43,636 nucleotides of DNA from Cochliopodium minus (lineage: Eukaryota; Discosea; Himatismenida; Cochliopodiidae): contig JAMYWO010000307.1 of the NCBI GenBank assembly GCA_024220525.1, positions 1-43,636 of the forward strand, in the 5' to 3' direction. Positions 32,201 through 41,545 of the stretch are shown one piece after another (positions within the stretch are counted from its first letter, which is position 1; every line of letters begins with the position of its first letter). The notes beneath the pieces were generated by a model that made no database searches, had not been told where the DNA came from, and worked only from the letters and a program-made list of their open reading frames with translations. A program made the translations under genes and the position numbers.

Positions 32201-35167
32201 AAAAATAAATATTAGAGGGTAAAGGTTTATAATTTAAAATAATTTTACAGAGTTTACAACAGAAGAGACTGTGATAAGCTCTTTAAGGTGGTTGTGACGA
32301 AGATCAAGAGAAAATAGAAAAGAAAGCTTGGAGATATGAGAAGAAGAAAAAGAGTCATCTTTTAAAAAGTTGTTTGCAAGAGAGAGTTTTTCGAGATTGG
32401 CAAAAGAGGAAAGATCTAGTTTTTCGAGTCCACAATTGGATAAGTCCAATTCGCTGATGAAATCAGATTTAATGTTGATTGTTCTTCTTCTTATGGCCAA
32501 CTCAAATTTGAAGAGATCATGATTACCTAAGTTCTTGGGTTTTGAGTTTAAGTATGCAGTATAAATTTCGTAAGGCGTCACTGGTTTTTCATCTATGGAA
32601 CAAAAATCTGTTCTATTAAACCAAAGATTAGAAAATAAATTGTAAAATTTTAAAGGAAACCTTTCTGTTGCGATAAAGGGAAACATGGATAATATTTTTT
32701 GTCTATAATCATTCTTAAATTTGTTTCCAGAAAAACCTATCGCCTTTAAATTGGTTAATTTTTCAATGAAAGGAGAAAGAGAGCTGAATGACCTTATTTG
32801 ATTATCTCTCAAGTCCAAGATCTCTAATTTTGAGAGTGTTTCCAAACTCCCTTTTTAATTTTATAATGTTATGATAACTTTAAAAAAAAAAAGTCTTCTT
32901 TTTACCCAAATTTTCAATTTCTTTGAGATCGTTTCCTCTCCAAGAAAGATATGTAGTGTTCTGGTAAGATTTCAGGTTAATTTTTTTGTAACCTGTATCT
33001 GAAAAATCGAGACAAGTCACCTCACTCATGTTTTTGTTATCCACACGAGTCATCATCACCAGTTTATTTCTCAAACTTTCTAATTCTTCCTAAATGTCAA
33101 TATTAAAGAAATAATTATTATGGTTTTTTGTGAATAATAAAATTTTTTACATTCTGCCCTCCTGCTTTTTTCCAAGCTTCAATTCTTTGCTTGATGGTGA
33201 TTTGGGTATCTAAAACACGGAGAGTGCAATAAACTTGCCTTAGTGACTTTATTTTGCTGAGCAATTTTTCTCTGTCCTCATTATTTTTCATTATCGTATT
33301 GTTTCTTATGCAAAACACTTTTTTATTTTTTAAATAAACAAATTATTTTTTAAAAAAATTTATTTTAGAATTTTACCTTGAATGAGAGGAAGAGAATCAA
33401 TTAGAGAACCTATTTGACTTCGTCTGTTATTAATTTTGTTGTCAGAAAGATCCAAAACTTTTATGTTTTTGAGTTTTTGGAGCCCTATTGTTAAAATGTC
33501 AGTGAGACTATTGTTGTTTAAATTCAATTCTACCAAATTTTCAAATTGCCCTTTTTAAAGTAAAAATATTTCATTTTTTATTTTATTTTTTTTTATGTAA
33601 TTTTTATTTTACCAAAATCACAAGAAGAAGAAAGGAGAGAAAAACCATTCATTGAAGTCAAGTGAGTAACGGAGGGAGACTCATATTGTTTACCAGGAAC
33701 AACTTGGAGAGGATGCAAACATCTATCCAAAGAAGGAGGAACCAATTGCAAAACAATCGAAATATTAAATTTGAATTTTTCACTTTCTCTTTCATTTTCG
33801 TTGTTTTTCACAGTTTCTATTCTATCTTTTATACTGATTGCTTTTCCATCTGTTTTTAATAATATTTTTCAATAATTTTAAATACTTATTAATTAATTTT
33901 ATTATTGTTTAAATATTTTTTATTTATAATTGTTTTTATACCAAAATAAGTAAGGAAAGGATTAGAAGGAAGTAATTTTCTGAAAACAAGAGAACGGTAT
34001 CGAGAGTTGTCAAGAGAATACTTGGAGCCAGTCAATGAAGTATAAAAAAGCAAGTTGCGCAAAGAAGTGCAATGCAAAGAAAGTAAAATACTTTTCACAT
34101 TTAATTTCGGATTTAAAGATAAATTTAATTCTACCAATTTCAAAAGAGAATCAATCCCCTCTATTTCTGTTATTTGGTTATTGCTCAGATCAAGGTAGGT
34201 TAGACATTTTAGTTGGTTAAGACAGATGTAGGTTATTTCTTTGCAGGGGAGGATGCAGTGTTTTGTTTTTTCCGAAAAGTTTTTTTCTCTCATTTGTGCC
34301 CTTCCAAAATAATTCATCTTTAGAAGCTCCCAATGAACCTGAAAAAAAAGAGAATGAAACTATTTTTCCTTTTCTTTTTTTTTCTTTTTATTTTTAATTT
34401 TTAATTTTTAATTTTTATTTTTTTCTTTTTCTTTTTATTTTTTATTTTTTTGTTATTTATTTTACCACTTCGGGATTGAGCTCATCTTTGCTTTTAGAAT
34501 GGAGAAATACAGCAGAGACTCTTTCTTTGGGAGTGATTCGCTTTCCATTTAGTTCTAAGAGACCATTGGTACGATTGTCTCCTCTCAAGTTTTTGGTGAT
34601 GAAAATGAGAAAACTCTTCCATTCCTTTTGTTTCATCAACCCTTCATTCCCCTCCAAAAATAATTGTTTCAAATTTAAAGTCAATCTATTTTTTTCAATT
34701 TTTTTTTATTTTTAAATTTTGAATTTTTTCAATAATTTTAATTTTTTATTAATTTTAATTTTCAATTTTTGAATTTTTTTTTACCCAAATTCACGAAGAG
34801 TTTCTTTTTGAGAAATTTTGTTATTTTGGAGATTCACATATTTGAGTTTCAAACACTGAGCCAAACCAGAACCCAGAACAGTAGAGATGAGATTATTTTT
34901 TAAATTCAAAACTTGTAAATTTTGAAAAACGGAAACATGAAAAACATTTAATTGTAAATTTGAAAGATTTATTTCTACTATTTTGTATGGCTCCCATTTT
35001 TCCATGTTAACAATGGGAGAGTACTCACATAATGTCCAATCAAATTGAATGATGGGTATTTGTTCTTTTCTTCTTTTCTTTCCGTATTTTTTAATCGCCT
35101 CTATTCTTTGTTCTGCTGTTATCCTTGTTTTGTTTATCACATGCAAGTTGGCGCACAATGCTATTAT
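29262..35167 (-). CDS. Long leucine-rich-repeat protein (LRRC9-like modules), 5' truncated, 1660 residues seen
   Basis: Fifteen exons: 35167-34785, 34685-34466, 34338-33942, 33849-33613, 33550-33377, 33317-33151, 33089-32906, 32850-32249, 32191-31969, 31914-31638, 31578-31118, 31067-30240, 30189-29974, 29925-29554, 29503-29262. They sum to 4983 nt in frame. LRR blocks (LTYLDLSNNQITEIEGIDSL, VKSLNLSFNKISDFSANLL and others) alternate with cap-like modules of the form L-D/G-x-x-(I/V)T-x-x-x-R(I/V)xA: NKTRITAEQRIEA, NGKRITPKERVSA, DGKAISIKDRIET, LDTQITIKQRIEA. This alternation recalls LRRC9-type proteins. The C-terminal ~550 residues are low-complexity, Asn/Ser-rich, with basic PKKKLPLKNKKRNK. 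It begins at an internal exon beside a T-rich tract, so the true start is lost. The 31118 junction (GTAACC donor) is the least certain. Confidence 0.82.
34375..34455. repeat. T-rich tract in LRR intron
   Basis: TTTTTCTTTTTAATTTTTAATT-type repetition within the intron 34339-34465. Confidence 0.8.
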
Positions 35168-35179
35168 CTTTAATGAACA

Positions 35180-35379
35180 ATCAATTAATTTTTTTTTTTA
35201 TATTTTTTATTTGTTTTATTATTTTTTTTTATTATTTGATTTTGTTTATTTTTTATTTTTTATTTTTTTATTTTTTTATTTTTTTATTTTTTTATTTTTT
35301 TATTTTTTATTTTTTTATTTTTTATTTTTTTATTTTTTTATGTTCATTTTATTTTCTATTTTATTTTTATTTTATAAAG
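35180..35379. repeat. TTTTTTATT tract between the LRR gene and a lone ERG4 exon
   Basis: Many units of six or seven T plus A. The minus-strand LRR gene loses its 5' end on the left side. A plus-strand sterol-reductase exon begins at 35380 on the right. Confidence 0.85.
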
Positions 35380-35577
35380 ACATACGGAACAGTTTCAGTA
35401 TCAATGGTATTCATGGTGATCGCACACTGGCTCTACACCAACGCATGTGCAAAGGGAGAGGACTTGGTCACCTCTTGCTTTGACTTGGTTTACGAGAAGT
35501 GGGGATGGTTGCTCATCTTCTGGAACTATGCTGGTGTTCCTTTCTTGTATTGCTCTTCTTCCGTCTATTTATCAAAG
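35380..35577 (+). CDS. ERG4: Single exon of a C-24 sterol reductase (ERG4 family)
   Basis: The frame TYGTVSVSMVFMVIAHWLYT...KGEDLVTSCFDLVYEKWGWLLIFWN...GVPFLYCSSSVYLSK matches the C-terminal membrane region of ERG4/ERG24-type sterol reductases. The phrase KWGWLLIFWNYAGVPFLYC is typical of the C-24(28) reductase, the last step of ergosterol-type synthesis in the ER. It is bounded by AG at 35379 and GT at 35578, phase 0 on both sides. No partner exon exists within reach: repeat tracts flank both sides, then unrelated genes. Its G/C content is higher than that of neighbouring genes. It is probably a fragment of a gene placed elsewhere. Confidence 0.85.
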
Positions 35578-35785
35578 GTGATATTTTTTTTTTCATTTTT
35601 TTTATTTTTTATTTTTCATTTTTTTTGTTTTTGTTTTTGTTTTTGTTTTTGTTTTTGTTTTTGTTTTTGTTTTTGTTTTTGTTTTTGTTTTTGTTTTTGT
35701 TTTTNAAATAAAAAATAAAAAATAAAAAATAAAAAATAAAAAATAAAAAATAAATAAAAAATAAAAAATAAAAAATAAAAAAAAG
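35578..35785. repeat. TTTTTG array switching at an N to AAAAATA array
   Basis: From ~35622, about 14 TTTTTG units run to an N at 35705. The sequence then becomes AAAAATA units up to 35785. The abrupt change of strand bias exactly at the N marks two sequence ends joined together. Confidence 0.9.
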
Positions 35786-36788
35786 GGCCTCAGTCACAGT
35801 TTTAACAGGAAAAAACGAGGTGTACATTTGGGGAAAAAACTTTAATGCCAACTTGTTTCCCAAATCTAACATCAAACAAACCAACGTTCCCACTAAACTC
35901 GACTTTGGTAATGTCGTTAAAAATTCTCATGTCATTGGAATAACCTGTAAAAAATAAAAAATAAAAAAAAGAAATTTGAAAATATAAATAAACCAAAAAT
36001 AAAAGAAATAAAAAAAAATAAAATAAAAATAAAAATAATTCAAAAAAAAAAGCTGGTCATTCTGTAAACTATGTTTGGTTCGAATCTGGAGAGTTAGTTT
36101 TTTTTGGGACCAACACACTTCATGAAGGTTTCTTTTAAAATTTTTTTTATGAATTAAATTTTTTATATTCGTTTCTTTTTAAATTTTTTTTTATTTTTTT
36201 TGATAGGAGGAATTGTAAAAAAAAAAAAATCATTTTTAAAAAAATTAAATTTTTTAGAAACACATGTCAAACGTCGATGATTATGTCGTCATTTTAAAAG
36301 ACCTTGACCTAGTTCACCATGTGACTCATAATTGTTTTTCTGTTATAAAAAGCAATGCAGAAAGAAGTCTAAAAGTTTGGTAAACGATCTTCTTCCGAAT
36401 AAAAAAAATTTAATTAATTTATTATAATTTAAAGGGGGAAAATTCCATCAAATCCTTTCACTGTTGATTCCAACTTTATTTTTCCGGTCCCTACTTTATT
36501 TCATTCTGATCTGTTCAGTACTATTTTTTTTATTTTGTTTTTTTATTCGTTGAATTAACATTTTAAATGAAAGATATTAAAAACATAAAATGTTGGGGAG
36601 CTGCAAACAATGATGTTCGTAATTTTCTTGTTTGGTCAATCGACAGAAACAAATTGTACCCAGAGACAAAGAAAAACAACGTTCTAAATTGGTTTTTATT
36701 GTCCAAAAGATTAGAAAAAAAGCATTTAAACTTCAAACTTCCCAAACCAATAAAGATATTAATTTGTCATTTTATAACAAGCCCATAA
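35786..36788 (+). CDS. RCC1-like repeat protein, 5' truncated, 220 residues seen
   Basis: Exons 35786-35946, 36053-36127, 36207-36214 (8 nt), 36258-36379, 36435-36517, 36574-36788, in frame with terminal TAG/TAA-type stop at 36788. RCC1-like blade motifs: VTVLTGKNEVYIWGKN, ITSGHSVNYVWFESGELVFFG, HNCFSVIKSNAERSLKVWGKIPSN, and IKCWGAANNDVRNFLVWSIDRNKLY. RCC1 blades form beta-propellers used as nucleotide exchange factors or scaffolds. The number of blades here is too small for a full seven-blade propeller, so the N-terminus is missing beyond the repeat tract. The C-terminal Lys-rich tail after NKLYPE is atypical. An overlapping +1 frame of Lys-rich sequence runs on to 37141, so the exact 3' end is unsure. 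Confidence 0.68.
36207..36214 (+). other. 8-nt micro-exon in the RCC1-like gene
   Basis: GAGGAATT between TGATAG and GTAAAA joins G at 36127 to AAA at 36258, reading E-G-G-I-K-H. Leaving it out produces TGA within eight codons of the next exon. Confidence 0.6.
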
Positions 36789-36972
36789 ATATTAAAAAAA
36801 AAAGTTTTAAATTCCAAAAAAATTTTAATCAATTTAAATATAAACAAAAAAAAAAGATTGATATAGAAGTTCTTGCAAGAAGAAATGAAAAATTTGAAAA
36901 AAAGAAAAGAAATGAATCAAAAAAAAAAAAAAAAAAAGAGAAAGAAGAAAGGTTCAATCGGGACAAGAGAGA

Positions 36973-38623
36973 TCAGAGATCAAACCCACTGAAAGATAAA
37001 GGATCATTGGAAGTGGTCAAAAAAGGTTCGTTGGATGGTACCAAGAAAGGATCCTTAGGAGGATTATTGGAAGAAAGCAAATCATTGACATTATCGAAAT
37101 CAGTGAAGAAATCCAAGTCATTGTTGTTGTGGGTGGAATGATTAGAATTATCCATCGTATTATCAAAAGATTTGCTGTCGTTGGGAGAATCAGAGGAGAT
37201 GAATTCAAATTCAAAGGTACTATCGACAGGCTGCTCAAGATCATCATCTCTGGGAGGGATTTCTTCTTTTAGGGGTTTGCTGATGTGGGAGAGGGTCGTT
37301 GGGGTGGAGTAAGGGCAATCGCCACTGATTTTTTGATGTTCTTGCTCGAGGCACTCATCTCCGTTGGGGATAGTACTGGTGTGGGGGAATACATTTTCCA
37401 CCACGACCATTCCAAAGGTGGGATCTCTGGTGATGGGATCCTATATCAAGGAGGAATTTGATTAATATAATCAAAATTATTATGAATTTGACAAAGATTA
37501 AAGTATATAATTGATCTATAAAAAAAAAATTTCTTACGAAATAGATATCTGTACTAACTTGAACATCTATATAATGTCCATCTGAATGTTGATAAGTTAT
37601 TCTGGAATTGCAATTCAATTTGGGAAGAGCATTTTCGGGAAGATCGACCATGCATTTGGTATGTGTAGTAAAATCAGTATCGAATATCTTGTGGAATTGT
37701 TTGGGTACCAAATCTGGCAAATATATATTTAAAAGAGAGTCATATCTAAAAAAAAAAAATTTATAAGGCGAAAATATTAAAATATTCAAAATTATTTTAC
37801 CCTAATAATTTTTGAAATGCATTTGATGTTTTGAGGATATATACTGGTGGAGGAATTTGTTTTCTATATTGACCAGTTTTGAATTTGAATAAAGCCCACA
37901 TTTGAGGACCTAGAGGAAGTTTATGAAATAAAAAAATAATTAAATTAAAAAAATAAAGATTTCTTCGATCTCAAATTAAAAATTATTTTTTTTATTGATA
38001 GATATAAGAGTATTACCAAAATATTCTTGTGTTGATGTTTTTTCTTTCATTTTGATTGTATTTTGAAGGAATTCATTATTTTGTTTCAATATGTCAATTT
38101 GTTTCTTCAAATCATCCACAGTTGTCTTGGGGGTGAAATTGTTCAAATTATTTCCACATTGGCTGCAGAATTTGGCATCATCCATTTGGATTGAATTACA
38201 TATGGAACACATTTGGTTCTCTTTTACTTCTATGAAATTAAAAGGTTTATTTACTGAATTGCCTTTATTTTCTTGAAGTAAATATGTAGGATTTCCTTGT
38301 CCAAAACTTAAAGATGTCACTGTATTAAATGTCATTCCTGATTTGTTTATTGATGGTGGTATTGTTGTTTGTAGATTTGTGTTTTGTGTGAATGAATCTA
38401 AATTCCTTTTCTTTGGTCTTCCTATTGCTTTACGTGTAGAATTCTCTGAACATTCTATTTTGCTGGTAAATATTATTGATTGTTATTGGGTCTTATTATT
38501 ATTTTTTTTTTTTTATTCTCACTTGGCAATACAATTGCTGCATGGTCTTTGTCCATCGCATTTTTTGTGTGATTTATTGCAATACAAACACGCAAGTATT
38601 CTTGGCTTTTTTGGTTGTTGCAT
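36973..38623 (-). CDS. Zn2Cys6 transcription factor with AT-hook, zinc ribbon and PAS domain, 443 residues
   Basis: ATG 38623; exons 38623-38523, 38462-38017, 37909-37801, 37745-37538, 37440-36973; 1332 nt. N-terminus: zinc cluster ACLYCNKSHKKCDGQRPCSNC completed by C in NKIEC across the first intron. An AT-hook-like GRPKKR follows, then a zinc ribbon CSICNSIQMDDAKFCSQCG. A short coiled coil (VDDLKKQIDILKQNNEFLQNTI) precedes a PAS-like region (VYILKTSNAFQKLLGYDSLL to RITYQHSDGHYIDVQVSTDIY). The C-terminus is acidic and Asn/Ser-rich, like an activation domain. Zn2Cys6 plus PAS recalls the fungal ERT1/AcuK layout, but the zinc ribbon is extra. It should be a nuclear DNA-binding regulator that may sense a ligand through PAS (inference). 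Confidence 0.85.
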
Positions 38624-39214
38624 TTTTCTATTATTTCACAATTTTAATTTTTTATTTTTTATTCAAGTGTTTAAAAATAAAAAATATTATTTATTTATTT
38701 TTTTGATTAATATTTTTTTTTTTATATTATATTATTTCACTGTTAAAAGTCTTTTAATTAACTGAAATTTGATTATCTAAACAAAATGAGGAAGATTTGG
38801 AAATCATTGGTAATATCACTTTGACAAATTTTACTCACAAAAACGGGATTAGTATTATTTTTTCAAACTTCCTCTCTGAAATTTCTTTAAAAAAAAAAGA
38901 GAGAGAAAAAATGAAGAAATTATCTACTAAATGAAGAGAATATGAGCAAAAAAAGTGATCCATAAACTCCCCAAAAGATCCCTGTTTGAATTGTAGAGAA
39001 TTTTGTAAAAATTTTGCAACTATAAATATCTAAACATTTTTTTCAAAAAAGAAAAAAATTATAAAAGAATAATGAATTAAAATTGGGTATTTGACTGATT
39101 TTAAAGCAGGGGCACTTTAGGGGAATAATAGGTTTAAAAAAAATTTTGTTTGTGGTAAAAAGTAAATATTTTTAATTATACATTTTTTATTATTCAATAC
39201 TCTTTTTGTAAAAA
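38624..39214. other. Intergenic region
   Basis: About 590 nt upstream of the zinc-cluster gene and downstream of the RWP-RK gene. No exon or RNA gene is supported. A moderately G-rich spot (GCAGGGGCACTTTAGGGG, ~39107) stands out but has no assigned role. Confidence 0.5.
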
Positions 39215-41186
39215 TTATTTGTTGATATCTATCATCTCCAAACGATAGTTGTTGAAGTTTTTCTTATTTTGCCCAACAATGACAGTATTGGGAGGACTGT
39301 TGACTTCTACATCGTTTTCCATCTCACTGGAATATCCCTTGTTTTTAATTGAGGAAGATTTTTTTTTAGGATCATCCTCAAGCTTGAGTTTTTTATTTTT
39401 GGGAACATTTTTGACAATTTCATCTTTATCATCTTCGACATTAAGTGAATCCAAATCATCAAAGTTGAGGGGAGAGAAAACAGGCACATTTTTGTTGAGG
39501 GGCAAAGAAATGGAGACAGGTTCCAAAGCCTGTTTGAGTTTTTTGTAGATGATGGAGATTTGGATTCCATTTTTAGAATCTTGATTCTCATTCTTCAATT
39601 GCTTGAGGAGCTTTAGATATTTTTGAATGGATCTAAAAGGCCATTTCCGATTGGTCGCTTCCTTCCATCTCTTACACATCATTGACTCTGATATCTGCAA
39701 CAGCTTTGCTGCCTTTTTTTGAGGGTGGATCAAAAGAGGAGTGATGTCTATAAGTTTGAGATCAGATGGAACGTTGTTATTGGTGTTGGTGGGCATGTAT
39801 TCTTGGAGCACTGTTGTTTCTTCTGTTCTGTCTAGTGGCAATGCTCTTTTTTTGATTGCGCGTGATTGTACGTAAAACGGTTCTGTATGTACGCTAGTTA
39901 AGACTTTGTTTTCCACCTTTTTTTCGTTTTTCCTTTGTTCTTTTGCCTCTGTATTCAAAAAAATTCAGTAATTTTTTAAAAATAATTTTGGAAAGTATAT
40001 TGTTTGAATTCATTATATTAATTTTTTATATTTTTTAATATTTTTATAAATGAAAAAATCAGAAATTTATACCAATTGAAAAAATCATTGCAAAAGGCCT
40101 TTGACCATGCTTTGAAGATACCTCAGATATCTTTATTTTGTGGAAAGATATGATCTCAGTTTCCTTGGCGATGGGATGCTGGGTGATACCCTCCAAGATG
40201 GGATTTCCCTTCTCCTTGCTTCCCTTTGTGGTTGTTCTCAATACCTCCACATCGCTTCCATAATATACGATCTTGGCGACGATCAGATAGGTCATCCCCT
40301 CCATCTTGGGCAGGGATACCTTTACTTCAGGTGCAGGCGTAACATATCTGTTTGCAACTATTTGGGGGCTTGGTTGTACAATCACCAATATTTCTATCCC
40401 TGGTATTATATTGCTATTAATATTGTTGTTGGTGAAGATGGTGGGATTGATATTCGTGTTAATGTTTATATTGTTGTTGGAGATGATGATGTTGTTGCTC
40501 ATGATGGTTCCAGGTGTGCAGGTGGGCCTGATGATTTCATCGTCGCCATCTGTGCTGATAGAGCTCGACATGATATCATCCTCCTCCATCTTGAAATTAA
40601 TCTTATTATTTAAATTTCCTCCACTTGAGTTTTTATATGAATTATTTGATTGGGGAATATTATTATTAAATAAATTATTCGTGTTGAAATTTATTTCGAA
40701 CAATGAGGAATGCCCATTATTATTATTAATGTTGTTATTGTTGTGTTCCATTTCGAATTGATCAATGAATTTGGTGTAATGATTCATCTTCTCTTTCATC
40801 ACCCTTATGGTTTCCCTCATTGTTTCCTTGGTGGTATTCTCTTGTAAATATTCAATATATTTGTTTTCTCCCCACTGCAGCTTACCAAATTTATCTTTCA
40901 GATTTTGTGTGAGCAAGAATTCTTCTCTTTGTAATTTCTCAATACTCGACAAAAAATCATTATATTCTTCCCTTGATGGTATTCTATTATCTATTGATAC
41001 TCTTGGCACTGTATTGCTTGTAGTTTTATTATCTTCCATCATTGTTGATTGATTCAAGAAGAAATTATTATCCATTTTGAGAGTTTGGGAGAATGTATCC
41101 AATGGAGAGATGGTATCAAAATCTATTGGGAAGTTCTCGTCCCATTTCATGTTCATAAAATCTGAATTATTAAAATTGTACATCAA
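39215..41186 (-). CDS. RWP-RK-like transcription factor with an N-terminal beta-rich domain, 615 residues
   Basis: ATG 41186; exons 41186-40073 and 39948-39215; 1848 nt. Residues ~75-150 are a charged helix pair. An Asn-rich linker follows. Residues ~265-370 form a compact beta-rich block with VANRYVTPAPEVKVSLP, YLIVAKIVYYGSDVEVLRTTTK and FHKIKISEVSSKHGQRPFAMIF. Near residues 420-490 lies an RWP-RK-like segment: LKLIDITPLLIHPQKKAAKLL...SESMMCKRWKEATNRKWPFRSIQKY. Here KWPFR replaces the usual RWPxRK, so it is a variant. The C-terminus is acidic with KKKLKLEDDPKKK-type basic patches. It is probably a nuclear DNA-binding protein; the beta block looks like an immunoglobulin-fold DNA-binding or multimerisation module but I cannot name it. 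Confidence 0.8.
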
Positions 41187-41545
41187 TTAAAATGAATGTT
41201 TTCTTTTGGACCGTCCAATTTAATCTTTATTTATCTATCAATTATCTCTCAGATGTTTCCAGCAAAGTTTTTTTTTAAATAAATTTTGGTTTTTCCTCCA
41301 AATAAAAATCAAAAAATATAAAATTTTATTGTGAATTTTTAAAAACAAAAATAAATATGGAAAAAATTTTTAGATAAATTTTAACTATAATCAAAATATT
41401 TTTCTTATAATATCATCTTTTAACAAAATATAAATATAATATTTATAATTCAGTTTATCATACTGAATGAAAAATTATATAAAATATTAATATTATTGAA
41501 AATATTAATTTTTTTTTTTAAATTGTCTTTAATTAAGTTAATGAA
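41187..41545. other. Intergenic region
   Basis: Upstream of the RWP-RK gene and downstream of the GH39 C-terminal half. AT-rich, with no supported feature. Confidence 0.5.

Noticed and set aside
36632-37141. 169-residue Lys-rich ORF
   Set aside because: Its 5' part is a +1 frame of the RCC1-like last exon and its 3' part is antisense to the zinc-cluster gene.
40140-41052. Plus-strand ORFs of 81-157 residues
   Set aside because: Antisense of the RWP-RK gene's first exon.
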